The position numbers and the translations under genes were made by a program. This document shows, one piece after another, positions 26,935 through 37,052 of a DNA stretch of 64,000 nt. The notes under the pieces were generated by a model. It searched no databases and was not told the origin of the DNA. It saw nothing but the letters and a program-made list of their open reading frames with translations. This DNA is from Rathayibacter sp. VKM Ac-2856. GTDB lineage: Bacteria > Actinomycetota > Actinomycetes > Actinomycetales > Microbacteriaceae. The first letter of the stretch is position 1; each line of letters opens with the position of its first letter. The stretch covers positions 62,001-126,000 of the forward strand of contig NZ_JABMLF010000003.1 in the NCBI RefSeq assembly GCF_013205055.1. The letters run 5' to 3'.

Positions 26935-26982
26935 CCGCACCCTGCTCGCTCATCGAGCACTCAGCAGACGCGCCCCGAGACC

Positions 26983-27045
26983 CATGCTGGTCGAGCAGCC
27001 CCGCGCATGTTGGTCGAGTAGCCCCGCAGGGGCGTATCGAGACCC
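26983..27045. repeat. REP-like repeat, two partial units
   Basis: CATGCTGGTCGAGCAGCCCC at 26983 and a second unit from 27006 ending in GGGCGTATCGAGACC share the family seen at 2365-2496 and 55311-55645. A more degenerate piece (CGCGCCCCGAGACCC) precedes them. They sit between the convergent mptB and small ORF at 27075. Confidence 0.7.
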
Positions 27046-27074
27046 CGCTGACGTGCTCGCCCAGCCCCCTGGCC

Positions 27075-27314
27075 TCAGGCGTCGTCAGTCCTGCTGGCCC
27101 GGCGCTCGAGAGCGGCCTGCGCGGCCGCCGCGGCGGCGTCCTTCTGCGTGCGGCCGAGCACGTTCGAGAGCGAGGAGAGCCAGCCGGAGTCGTCGTGGCG
27201 ATCCGCGACGGCCTCCGAGAAGAGCGGCAGCTCGCTCCGGGTGGCGTGGATGGCGTAGTCCTCGCGGCTGTAGTCCGGCGTCGCGGCGTCGCTGCCGCGG
27301 TCGTCCTGAGTCAT
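27075..27314 (-). CDS. Small acidic hypothetical protein
   Basis: This 79-residue protein begins MTQDDRGSDAATPDYSRED and has an Ala-rich C-terminal helix (AAAAAAQAALERRASR). It is polar and has neither signal peptide nor membrane helix. The start ATG 27314 follows CTGAGGGAGCACC (a GGGAG ribosome-binding site). It lies 43 bases downstream of hspR on the same strand and could be cotranscribed with the heat-shock operon. I recognise no family. Confidence 0.6.
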   Translation of the reverse strand: MTQDDRGSDAATPDYSREDYAIHATRSELPLFSEAVADRHDDSGWLSSLSNVLGRTQKDAAAAAAQAALERRASRTDDA

Positions 27315-27357
27315 GGTGCTCCCTCAGCGCCCGGTTCGTTCCGAGCGCCTGGTCAGG

Positions 27358-27807
27358 CTAGTCCTGTTCTGAGCCGATGTCGTCGCTGCCCCCCGAGCGC
27401 GGGAGGGGACGCCAGACGACCAGCTCGGTCCGCCGCTGCGCGCGGGTGCCGTGCCGGAGGGTGACGACGTCGCCCTCGAGGCCGGCGGCGAACACGCGGC
27501 GGCCGGGCCGGTTGAGCAGCTCGTCGGCGAGCGCGGACTCGAGCTCGCGGACCCGCTGGGACAGCGAGAGGACCTGGTTCTCGAGCTGGAGGATGCGGGC
27601 GATGCCCTCCAGCGAGACACCCTCGGAGGACAGCCGGGCGACCTCGCGCAGCTGCACGACGTCGCGCATCGAGTAGCGGCGCGACTTGCCCGCCGTGCGG
27701 GTGGGGCGCACCAGGCCGAGCCGGTCGTACTGGCGCAGGGTCTGCGGGTGCATGCCGGCCAGCTCGGCGGCGACCGCGATCGCGAACACCGGGGTGCTCT
27801 CGTCCAC
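27358..27807 (-). CDS. hspR: MerR-family heat-shock repressor HspR
   Basis: HspR represses the dnaK operon and needs DnaK as co-repressor, forming the negative feedback loop known from Streptomyces and mycobacteria. The 149-residue protein has the MerR helix-turn-helix (FAIAVAAELAGMHPQTLRQYDRLGLVRP), the second wing GKSRRYSMRDVVQLREVARL, a leucine-rich coiled coil (VLSLSQRVRELESAL) and a variable tail. GTG 27807 lies 38 bases downstream of the dnaJ stop. Palindromes at 31502-31520 and 31564-31582 are its likely operators. Confidence 0.94.
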   Translation of the reverse strand: MDESTPVFAIAVAAELAGMHPQTLRQYDRLGLVRPTRTAGKSRRYSMRDVVQLREVARLSSEGVSLEGIARILQLENQVLSLSQRVRELESALADELLNRPGRRVFAAGLEGDVVTLRHGTRAQRRTELVVWRPLPRSGGSDDIGSEQD

Positions 27808-27845
27808 GTCTTCTCCTCTCCGGCCGGCCCTGCAGGGTCCGGGCG

Positions 27846-28844
27846 CTAGTAGCGGGCCTTCTCCAGGATGTCGTCGCGCGGGTTGTCCGACGGCTCGGCG
27901 GCCGCGTAGGCCTCCAGCGCGTCGCGCGCCGCGCCGGACAGGTGGTCGGGCACCGCGACCTGGATCTCGGCGAGCAGGTCGCCCGTGCCCTTGCCCGTGG
28001 CGACGCCGCGGCCCTTCACGCGCAGCACGCGGCCGCTCGGGGTGCCGGGGGCGACGCGCAGCTTCACCGGGTCGCCGCCGAGGGTCGGCACCTCGATCGT
28101 CGCGCCGAAGACGGCCTCGACGAAGGTGACGGGGACGGTGACGCGCAGGTTCAGGCCGTCGCGCTCGAACACGGGGTGCTTGCGCACCGCGACGGTGAGC
28201 ACGAGATCGCCGGGCTCGCCGCCGTCGGGGCTCGGGCGGCCCTTGCCGCGGACGCGGATCTTCTGCTGGTCGGACACGCCGGCCGGGATGCGGACCGAGA
28301 GGGCGCGGCCCTCGCCGGTCTGCAGCTGCACGGTGTCCCCCTGGGTCGCCGTGCGGAAGTCGATGGTGGTGCTGGCGGTGACGTCGGCGCCCTTCTGCGG
28401 GCCGCCGAAGCCGCGGAATCCGCCGCTGGGCTGGCCGAACCGGCCTCCGCCCGCGTTGCCGAACATGCCGCCGAGGATGTCCTCGAAGCCGGCGGGCGGG
28501 CCCTGCTGGGTGCTGTAGGACGTGCGTCCGCCGCCGCCCTGGTTGAAGACGTTCCCGAAGACGTCGTCGAAGCCGCCGGGCTGACCGCCGGCGGTGAAGC
28601 GGGCGCCCGAGCCCATCGCGCGGATCTGGTCGTACTCCTTGCGGTGCTCCGCGTCGGAGAGGACGGTGTACGCCTCGCTGATCTCCTTGAAGCGCGCCTC
28701 GGCCTTCGCGTCCCCCGGGTTGGAGTCGGGGTGGAACTGCCGTGCGAGCTTGCGGTAGGTCTTCTTGAGGTCCGCCGCGGAGACGTCCTTCGAGACACCG
28801 AGGACTTTGTAGAAGTCCTTGTCGAACCAATCCTGGCTGGCCAT
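27846..28844 (-). CDS. dnaJ: DnaJ-family co-chaperone without a zinc-finger domain
   Basis: This 332-residue J protein is encoded in the dnaK operon. The J domain (residues about 8-78) has the HPD motif in ARQFHPDSNPGD. A Gly/Phe-rich region (about 85-160) follows, then two C-terminal substrate-binding domains with SVRIPAGVSDQQKIRVRGKG. No CxxCxGxG repeats are present, so it is a type II (CbpA-like) J protein. It stimulates DnaK ATPase and delivers clients. The start ATG 28844 has an AGGAAGAG ribosome-binding site. A hairpin lies between it and grpE. Confidence 0.95.
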   Translation of the reverse strand: MASQDWFDKDFYKVLGVSKDVSAADLKKTYRKLARQFHPDSNPGDAKAEARFKEISEAYTVLSDAEHRKEYDQIRAMGSGARFTAGGQPGGFDDVFGNVFNQGGGGRTSYSTQQGPPAGFEDILGGMFGNAGGGRFGQPSGGFRGFGGPQKGADVTASTTIDFRTATQGDTVQLQTGEGRALSVRIPAGVSDQQKIRVRGKGRPSPDGGEPGDLVLTVAVRKHPVFERDGLNLRVTVPVTFVEAVFGATIEVPTLGGDPVKLRVAPGTPSGRVLRVKGRGVATGKGTGDLLAEIQVAVPDHLSGAARDALEAYAAAEPSDNPRDDILEKARY

Positions 28845-28888
28845 GCGCCTCTTCCTGTGTCGTGGTGCGTGCGGGCCTCAGCACCCGG

Positions 28889-28919
28889 CAGGGGCCGCCC
28901 GTGGTCGGGACGGCCCCTG
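28889..28919 (-). other. Intercistronic hairpin between grpE and dnaJ
   Basis: CAGGGGCCG at 28889-28897 pairs with CGGCCCCTG at 28911-28919, and the stem extends by CCC/GGG inside. It sits midway in the 113-base gap between grpE and dnaJ, the only large gap within this operon. It could be a partial terminator or a stability element that lowers dnaJ/hspR expression relative to dnaK/grpE. Confidence 0.55.
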
Positions 28920-28957
28920 GTCGGGAGCGGAGGCTCCGCGGTGGTGCGGGAGGTGGA

Positions 28958-29557
28958 TCAGTCGGCGGGGACCGCGACGACCACCTTGGCGGCGCGCAGC
29001 AGCGAGCCGCCGAGGTAGTAGCCCGACTCGACGACGTCCGCGACCGTGGAGGTCTCGGCGCCGGGAGTGGGCTGCTGGAAGATCGCCTCGTGGATGTTCG
29101 GGTCGAACAGGTCGCCGACGGCGCCCGTCTTGACCAGACCCAGCTTCTCCATGCCGCCGCGCAGCTTCTGCGCGATGGCGGTGAACGGGCCGCCCTCGGC
29201 GAGATCGCCGTGCTTCTCGGCGCGGTCGATGTCGTCGAGCACGGGGAGGATGACCTTCACCGCGTCGCCGATCGCCCGCTCCTTGTCGACCTGGCGGTTC
29301 GACTCGGTTCGCTTGCGGTAGTTCGCGTACTCCGCGGTCACCCGCTGGAGGTCGGCGAGGCGCTCGGCCGCGAGGGTCTCCCCGTCGGACTGACCGGAGA
29401 GGAACGAGAGGTCGGCGTCGGAGAGCGTCGTCTCGACGTCGGGGCCCTCGGCCTCGATCAGGCCCTCGGTGTCCTGCGCGGACTCGGCCGCCTCGGCTCC
29501 GGTGGTCGGCTCGTCCTCGGGAACGCCCTCGGCGGGCTCCTGGTTGTGCTTCCCCAT
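28958..29557 (-). CDS. grpE: GrpE nucleotide-exchange factor
   Basis: GrpE releases ADP from DnaK. The 199-residue protein has an acidic disordered N-terminus, a long coiled coil (ADLQRVTAEYANYRKRTES, the RVTAEYANYRKR signature) and the beta-wing domain with ILPVLDDIDRAE and DPNIHEAIFQQP. The start ATG 29557 lies two bases after the dnaK stop, so the two are cotranslated. Confidence 0.96.
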   Translation of the reverse strand: MGKHNQEPAEGVPEDEPTTGAEAAESAQDTEGLIEAEGPDVETTLSDADLSFLSGQSDGETLAAERLADLQRVTAEYANYRKRTESNRQVDKERAIGDAVKVILPVLDDIDRAEKHGDLAEGGPFTAIAQKLRGGMEKLGLVKTGAVGDLFDPNIHEAIFQQPTPGAETSTVADVVESGYYLGGSLLRAAKVVVAVPAD

Positions 29558-29559
29558 CG

Positions 29560-31422
<1,863 letters not shown>

Positions 31423-31501
31423 ATGCGTGTTTCTCCTTCGTGGACGGCCGTCGGGCCGTCCCTCACTGGTGGATCTTCTGCGGGAAAGTCGAGTGCGGGA
31501 G

Positions 31502-31582
31502 TTGAGCCCCGCACGCTCAAGTTTACGCATCCGCCCCGGTGAGTCAAGTCCGGGACCGCAAACCTGAGTCGACCCGGCTCAA
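31502..31582 (-). promoter_or_regulatory. dnaK promoter flanked by two HAIR-type HspR operators
   Basis: On the minus strand -35 TTGACT (31542-31547) and -10 TAAACT (31520-31525) are 16 bases apart. A perfect TTGAGC-N7-GCTCAA palindrome (31502-31520) abuts the -10 on the downstream side. A second, imperfect CTGAGT-N7-GCTCAA (31564-31582) lies upstream of the -35. Both fit the HAIR consensus CTTGAGT-N7-ACTCAAG bound by HspR. Confidence 0.85.
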
Positions 31583-31644
31583 CTCTCAGGCTGCACGGGC
31601 CGCCACGCTACCTGCCGTTTCCCCGATCCCCCTACGGTGAGTGC

Positions 31645-32991
31645 ATGACCGCCCCCGCCCTGCCTCGAACCAGCCGCTGGCCCGTCCTCGCCTGGGGGCT
31701 GTGGGACTGGGGCAGCGCCGCCTTCAACGCCGTCGTGACGACCTTCGTCTTCACCGTCTACCTCACCACCGACGGTCTCTTCGGCACGCCGAGCGGCGTC
31801 TCGGCGGCACTGGGCTGGACGCTGGCGGGCGCGGGCGTGGTCGTCGCGCTGATCGCGCCGGTGACCGGCCGCCGCGCCGATCGGGGCGGGCGCCGCCGCC
31901 GCTGGCTCGGCCTGCACTCCGCGGTGGTGGTGGCCTGCATCCTGCTGATGTTCCTCGTCCGCCCCGACCCGGCGTACCTGTGGCTCGGCCTCGGGCTGCT
32001 CGCGGTCGGCACGGTCTTCTTCGAGTTCGCGAGCGTCAACTACAACGCGATGCTCAGCCAGGTCTCCACCCGCGCGAGCGTCGGCCGCGTCTCCGGCTTC
32101 GGCTGGGGCATGGGCTACGTCGGCGGCATCGCCCTCCTGCTGATCCTCTACTTCGGCTTCATCTCGCCCGAGGTGGGGCTCTTCGGCGTGACCGGAGAGG
32201 ACGGCCTCGACGTCCGCGTCTCGATCCTGCTGGCCGGGGTCTGGTTCGCCGTCTTCGCCCTGCCCGTGCTCTTCGCCGTCCCCGAGCTGCCCGGGAGCGC
32301 CGAGCACGGCGAGCGGGTGAGCGTTCTCGCCTCCTACCGCGCGCTCCTGCGCCAGATCGGGGCGCTGCGGCGCGAGAGCCCCACCACGCTCGCCTTCCTG
32401 CTCGCGAGCGCCGTCTTCCGCGACGGCCTGACCGGCGTCTTCACCTTCGGCGGCGTCCTGGCGCAGGGTACCTTCGGCTTCAGCGCGGGGCAGGTCATCC
32501 TCTTCGCCATCGCCGCGAACATCGTCGCCGGCGTCGCGACGATCGCGGTCGGCGCCCTCGACGACCGGATCGGCCCGAAGGCGGTCATCGTTGCCTCGCT
32601 GATCGGCCTCATCGTCTGCGGCGGCGCCGTCTTCGTCCTGCACGACGCCGGGCCGACCGCGTTCTGGATCTTCGGACTGCTGCTCTGCCTCTTCGTCGGT
32701 CCCGCGCAGTCGGCCAGCCGCAGCTATCTCTCCCGGCTGATCCCCGAGGGCCGCGAGGGCGAGATCTTCGGCCTCTACGCGACGACCGGGCGCGCGGCGT
32801 CCTTCCTCGCCCCCGCCGCGTTCGCGACCGCGGTGTCGATCGCCGCGAGCCTCTCCGGCGGCGGCGAGGCCGACGTGCAGTACTGGGGCATCCTCGGCCT
32901 CGTCGTCGTGCTCGCCGCGGGGCTCGCCCTGCTGCTGCCGGTGCGGAGCCCGGCGGCGGCGCGCGGCGCCCGGGGCACGACGGGCGGCTAG
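31645..32991 (+). CDS. UMF1/Atg22-like major facilitator transporter
   Basis: This 448-residue protein has about twelve membrane helices. The N-terminal LAWGLWDWGSAAFNAVVTTFVFTVYL is the UMF1 (Atg22-like) signature, and EFASVNYNAMLSQVSTRASVGRVSGFGWGMGYVGG is the matching helix 4-5 region. Related transporters have been linked to amino-acid export; the substrate here is unknown. ATG 31645 follows TACGGT at 31633-31638 with six bases between. It is divergent from dnaK. Confidence 0.9.
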   Translation: MTAPALPRTSRWPVLAWGLWDWGSAAFNAVVTTFVFTVYLTTDGLFGTPSGVSAALGWTLAGAGVVVALIAPVTGRRADRGGRRRRWLGLHSAVVVACILLMFLVRPDPAYLWLGLGLLAVGTVFFEFASVNYNAMLSQVSTRASVGRVSGFGWGMGYVGGIALLLILYFGFISPEVGLFGVTGEDGLDVRVSILLAGVWFAVFALPVLFAVPELPGSAEHGERVSVLASYRALLRQIGALRRESPTTLAFLLASAVFRDGLTGVFTFGGVLAQGTFGFSAGQVILFAIAANIVAGVATIAVGALDDRIGPKAVIVASLIGLIVCGGAVFVLHDAGPTAFWIFGLLLCLFVGPAQSASRSYLSRLIPEGREGEIFGLYATTGRAASFLAPAAFATAVSIAASLSGGGEADVQYWGILGLVVVLAAGLALLLPVRSPAAARGARGTTGG

Positions 32992-33016
32992 CGGGCCGCG
33001 GGGTCGCCGGCCGCGA

Positions 33017-33880
33017 TCAGGTCGCGACCCAGAAGAGGATCAGCAGCAGCGTCACCAGGAACCCGGTGAGGAAGTTGAGCCCCAGGAACCGCCTCCACCC
33101 GGCGTTCGCGCGCTCGGCCTGCTCGTCGGTCAGCGAGCGGTACGGCCAGATGCTGACGGCGTACGGGATCGCCAGCACCGCGGCGAGCGTCCCCGGCCAG
33201 GGCAGCAGGAGAAGGAGCAGCCCGCTCGCGACGTAGGCGGCGATCGCGAAGCGCGTGGTCGCCCGCGCTCCGATCACCGTGGCGATCGAGCCGATGCCGC
33301 CCGCCCGGTCGGCCAGGATGTCCTGCACCGCCCCGAAGGCGTGGCTGGCGACCCCCCAGAGGAAGAACGCGACCAGGAGCGCCCACAGCCCCGGCGTGAG
33401 CGCCGTGCCCGCGAGCGCGATGCCGTAGACCGCCGGGCTGACGAAGTGGGTCGCCGAGGTGAGCGAGTCGACGAACGGCCGCTCCTTGAAGCGCAGCCCG
33501 GGCGCGCTGTAGGCGATGACGGCGAAGACGCTGATCGCCAGCACCAGCCAGGACAGCGGCGAGCCGAGCAGGACGAGCGCGATCAGGAACGGGACGTTGG
33601 TCGCGACGGCGGCGATCAGCGTCGCGCGGTGCTCGCTCCGGTCCAGGACCGCTCCCTCGACGCCGCCCTTCCGCGGATTCCGCAGGTCGGACTCGTAGTC
33701 GAAGACGTCGTTGATCCCGTACATCGCGAGGTTGTAGGGGATCAGGAAGTAGAGGGTGCCGAGCACGAAGGCGAGGTCGATCTCGCGGGTGGTCAGCAGG
33801 TAGGCCGCGGCGAACGGGTAGGCGGTGTTCACCCAGCTCAGCGGGCGGCTCGAGACGAACAGCGCGCGCAGGCGCTTCAC
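33017..33880 (-). CDS. crtEb: UbiA-family prenyltransferase, lycopene elongase
   Basis: CrtEb-type enzymes add two C5 units to lycopene to make C45/C50 carotenoids such as flavuxanthin. The 287-residue integral protein has the UbiA aspartate motifs NDVFDYESDLRNPRK and DILADRAGGIGSIATVIG. Its GTG start at 33880 overlaps the crtYf stop as GTGA. It is the last gene of the operon, in the same order as in Corynebacterium glutamicum (crtB, crtI, crtYe, crtYf, crtEb). Confidence 0.9.
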   Translation of the reverse strand: MKRLRALFVSSRPLSWVNTAYPFAAAYLLTTREIDLAFVLGTLYFLIPYNLAMYGINDVFDYESDLRNPRKGGVEGAVLDRSEHRATLIAAVATNVPFLIALVLLGSPLSWLVLAISVFAVIAYSAPGLRFKERPFVDSLTSATHFVSPAVYGIALAGTALTPGLWALLVAFFLWGVASHAFGAVQDILADRAGGIGSIATVIGARATTRFAIAAYVASGLLLLLLPWPGTLAAVLAIPYAVSIWPYRSLTDEQAERANAGWRRFLGLNFLTGFLVTLLLILFWVAT

Positions 33881-34185
33881 GAGGCGCTCGGGCGGCGCGC
33901 GGGCAGGAGGGCCCAGAGCGCGGGAAGGGCGAGCGCGGCGGCGATCGCGTAGGCGAAGTCCTCGATCGGCGCGACGCCGATCCGGATGCCCGAGATCAGG
34001 TCGTCGTCGTAGGCGACGAGGAGTCCGACCCCGATCATGATGTTGTCGAACACCGCCGTCATCACCAGGAGCACGGCGAGGGTGCCGAGCAGCGCGGGGA
34101 GCCGGAGCCGGCGGCGGCGCAGCGCCAGCACCAGCAGCACCGCGACGACCGCGAGGAAGACCGTGTTGAGGAGCAGGTAGGTCAC
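33877..34185 (-). CDS. crtYf: Lycopene cyclase domain protein, small subunit
   Basis: This 102-residue three-helix membrane protein carries AVFDNIMIGVGLLVAYDDDLI and the conserved PIEDFAY motif of heterodimeric carotenoid cyclases. With CrtYe it forms the cyclase that closes the end rings of the C50 carotenoid. GTG 34185 overlaps the crtYe stop as GTGA. Whether the rings are epsilon, beta or gamma cannot be told from sequence. Confidence 0.9.
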   Translation of the reverse strand: MTYLLLNTVFLAVVAVLLVLALRRRRLRLPALLGTLAVLLVMTAVFDNIMIGVGLLVAYDDDLISGIRIGVAPIEDFAYAIAAALALPALWALLPARRPSAS

Positions 34186-34499
34186 GCGCGCGCCTCCGCC
34201 CGCTTCGCCAGGAAGCCGTGCACATTCATGCTCAGGTAGCAGAGCAGCGTGAGGAAGAGGACCTCCTCGATCGGCAGCTCCGGCGCGATCTGCAGCCCGG
34301 TCATGTACGGGGTCTCGCCGCGGAAGAAGACGCCGAGGCCGATGCCGGCGAGGTCCCACAGCAGGAAGAACGCGACGCCCGCCGGCAGCACGATCGCCGC
34401 CCGGCGGGCGTCCGCCCAGAAGAACAGGCCGAAGCGCCTGTCGAGCACGACCATCCCGGAGATCGAGACGACGAGCGCGAGCAGGTAGAGGACCCCCAC
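34182..34499 (-). CDS. crtYe: Lycopene cyclase domain protein, partner subunit
   Basis: This 105-residue membrane protein has the paralogous cyclase pattern LLWDLAGIGLGVFFRGETPYMTG and LPIEEVLFLTLLCYLSMN. It pairs with CrtYf. The GTG start at 34499 is three bases behind the crtBI stop, so all carotenoid genes are translated in one coupled series. Confidence 0.9.
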   Translation of the reverse strand: MGVLYLLALVVSISGMVVLDRRFGLFFWADARRAAIVLPAGVAFFLLWDLAGIGLGVFFRGETPYMTGLQIAPELPIEEVLFLTLLCYLSMNVHGFLAKRAEARA

Positions 34500-34502
34500 G
34501 CG

Positions 34503-37052
34503 CTACTCCCCCGCGGCCGCGAGGCTCGGCTCGGGAGCGACGCTCGGCGCGACCGGCGCCGACGGGGCGTCGCGCACCGGCAGCGGCTCGGTCGACACGT
34601 CGCCGCGCACGCGCTTGAGCATGACCTCGGCGCTGATCACGCACATCGGCAGGCCGATGCCCGGGATCGTCGAGCTGCCCGCGAAGAGCAGGCCGTCGAC
34701 GTGGGCGCTCGCGTTGCCGGAGCGGAAGAACGCACTCTGCGAGAGGATGTGCGCCGGCCCGAGCATCGAGCCGCGCCAGGCTCCGAGGTCGCTCTCGAAG
34801 TCGGCCGGGCCGATGGTCCGGCGGACGACGACGCGCTCGGCGAGGTCCTCGGCACCGGTCCAGGTCGCGATCTGGCGGATCGCGGCGTCCGCGATCGCCT
34901 CGACCTGCGCGTCGCCCGCGCCGTCGACTCCGCCGTGGCCGATGGAGGTGTCGGCCGGGATCGGGACGAGGACGAAGAGGTTCTCGTGGCCCTCGGGAGC
35001 GACGTCGGGGTCGGTCGCGCTCGGGCGGCAGACGTAGATCGACGCCGGATCCGGGACGGAGGGGTTCTCGCCGAAGATCCGGCCGAAGTTCTCGCGCCAG
35101 TCGGTCGTGAACAGGAGCGTGTGGTGCTCGAGCTGCGGCAGCTCGCCGCGCACGCCCAGCAGCACCAGCACGGCGCTCGGGCCGGGCTCGCGGTTCTCCC
35201 AGTACTCCGGCGGGTAGCTGCGGAGCTCGTCCGGCAGCAGCGACTGCTCGGTGGTGAAGAGGTCGGAGGCGTTGACGACGAGCTCGGCGGGGAGGCGGTG
35301 CACGCCGTCGGGGCCCTCGTACTCGACGCCGACGACCTCGGCGCCGCGGCGGCTGCTGCGCGGAGCGCGGGTCGTGAGGATGCGCGTCGCGGGCGAGGAG
35401 GTGCGGACGGTGACGCCCGCCTCCTCCGCCACCTCGGCGACCGCCGCGATCAGGCGGGTGAAGCCGCCTATCGGGTAGAGCACGCCGTCGGCCAGGTCGA
35501 GGTGGCTCATCAGGTGGTACATGCTCGGCGCGGCGAACGGCGAGGAGCCGAGGAAGACGGCCGGGTAGCCCAGGATCTGCCGGAGCCGGTTGTCGGTGAC
35601 CGCGGTCGCGGCGAACGTGTCGAGCGGGGTGAGCAGGAGGCGGCCGAGGCGGCCGGTGCGGCTGAGCACGTCGCGCCGCAGCAGCGGCAGGAAGGACGCG
35701 AAGCTCGTGTAGAGGAAGCGGCGCTTCGCGACCTCGTAGGTGTCGCGCGCCGACTCGAGGTAGACCCGCATCCGGTCGCCGGCACCGGGCTCGATGCTCT
35801 CGAACAGCGCGAGGTTCGACTCGAGGTCGGCGAGCACGTCGATCGGCTCGTCGACGCCCTGGCTGTAGACCCGGTAGCCCGGGTCCAGGCGCTTGAGGTC
35901 GAGGCGCTCGGCGGCGCTCGTGCCCATCAGGCGGAAGAAGTGGTCGAACACCTCGGGCATCAGGTACCAGGAGGGACCGGTGTCGAAGCGGAACCCGTCG
36001 CGCTCCCAGGAGCCGGCGCGGCCGCCGACGACCTCGCGCTGCTCGAGCAGCGTGACGTCCCAGCCGTCGCGGGCGAGGAGGGCGGCGGAGGCGAGACCGC
36101 CGATGCCGCCGCCGATCACGACGGCGCGGTGCGGACCGCTCGCCGAGCGCGAGGCGCGCGCGGGACCGGCGCCCAGGCGCGGACCGATCGTCGAGACCGC
36201 GGCCCGGGCGGCGAGCGCCGCCTTCGTCGCGGTCGGCACGCTGACCCGGGCCCGGAGGAGCTCCTCGGCCGGGGTCGCCCGGATCCGGTCCGCGAGGGCG
36301 GCGAAGAGGGAGTGCGCGAGCAGCACGGCGCGGCGGCTCGAGCGCGGCAGCTCGGGCACGATCGCACCGGCGGCGGCGAGGTCGTCGTCGAGGTCGGCGA
36401 GCAGCGCCGCCTTGTCGCGCTCGGAGAACGCGCGCGGGTCGACGCCGGGGAAGTAGCTGCGCCCCAGGCCGTCGACGTCGGCGGCGAGGTCGCGGAGGAA
36501 GTTGACCTTCTGGAAGGCCGATCCGAGGCGCCGGGCACCGGCGACGAGGCGCTCGCGCGCGGCGGCCGAGACGAGCCCCGCGTCGGGCGCGGCCAGGAAG
36601 ACGTGCAGGCACATCAGCCCGACGACCTCGGCCGAGCCGTAGACGTAGCTCTCGAAGGACTCGGGGGTGTGCACCGTCTCGCGCAGATCGGCACGCATCG
36701 ACGCGAAGAACGGCGCGGTGAGCTCGGTGCCGAAGCCGGTCGCCCGCGCGGTGCGCGCGAAGGCGTGGATGACGAGGTTGGCGCTGTAGCCGGTGGCGAG
36801 CGCCCGCTCGGTCTCGGCCTCGAAGGCGTCGAGCGACTCCTCCACAGCGGCGCGGTCGAGGTGCGCCTCCACGGCGACCCCGTCCACGATCTCGTCGGCG
36901 ACGCGCACCAGCGCGTAGACGTCCTCGACGCGCTCCCGCACGCCCGCGCCGAGCAGGCGCGTGGCCAGGCCGAAGGAGGTGGAGTAGCGCCGGATCACCT
37001 GCGCGGACGCCTCGTGGGCGACGCGGTCGTACAGTTCGCTCTGGCGGCTCAT
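34503..37052 (-). CDS. Single-chain fusion of phytoene synthase (CrtB) and phytoene desaturase (CrtI)
   Basis: One uninterrupted frame of 849 codons encodes both enzymes. Residues about 1-300 are phytoene synthase: RRYSTSFGLATRLLG, the first aspartate motif VADEIVDG and the second NFLRDLAADVDGLGRSYFP. A short linker (about 300-307, GPARASRSASG) is followed by the CrtI dinucleotide-binding motif AVVIGGGIGGLASA at 309-322, GPSWYLMPEVF, and the C-terminal GSSTIPGIGLPMCVISAEVM. CrtB joins two geranylgeranyl diphosphates and CrtI desaturates phytoene to lycopene. Normally these are separate genes in Microbacteriaceae relatives. No start codon with ribosome-binding site exists between the halves. 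The ATG at 37052 overlaps a tiny upstream frame as ATGA. Confidence 0.93.
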   Translation of the reverse strand: MSRQSELYDRVAHEASAQVIRRYSTSFGLATRLLGAGVRERVEDVYALVRVADEIVDGVAVEAHLDRAAVEESLDAFEAETERALATGYSANLVIHAFARTARATGFGTELTAPFFASMRADLRETVHTPESFESYVYGSAEVVGLMCLHVFLAAPDAGLVSAAARERLVAGARRLGSAFQKVNFLRDLAADVDGLGRSYFPGVDPRAFSERDKAALLADLDDDLAAAGAIVPELPRSSRRAVLLAHSLFAALADRIRATPAEELLRARVSVPTATKAALAARAAVSTIGPRLGAGPARASRSASGPHRAVVIGGGIGGLASAALLARDGWDVTLLEQREVVGGRAGSWERDGFRFDTGPSWYLMPEVFDHFFRLMGTSAAERLDLKRLDPGYRVYSQGVDEPIDVLADLESNLALFESIEPGAGDRMRVYLESARDTYEVAKRRFLYTSFASFLPLLRRDVLSRTGRLGRLLLTPLDTFAATAVTDNRLRQILGYPAVFLGSSPFAAPSMYHLMSHLDLADGVLYPIGGFTRLIAAVAEVAEEAGVTVRTSSPATRILTTRAPRSSRRGAEVVGVEYEGPDGVHRLPAELVVNASDLFTTEQSLLPDELRSYPPEYWENREPGPSAVLVLLGVRGELPQLEHHTLLFTTDWRENFGRIFGENPSVPDPASIYVCRPSATDPDVAPEGHENLFVLVPIPADTSIGHGGVDGAGDAQVEAIADAAIRQIATWTGAEDLAERVVVRRTIGPADFESDLGAWRGSMLGPAHILSQSAFFRSGNASAHVDGLLFAGSSTIPGIGLPMCVISAEVMLKRVRGDVSTEPLPVRDAPSAPVAPSVAPEPSLAAAGE

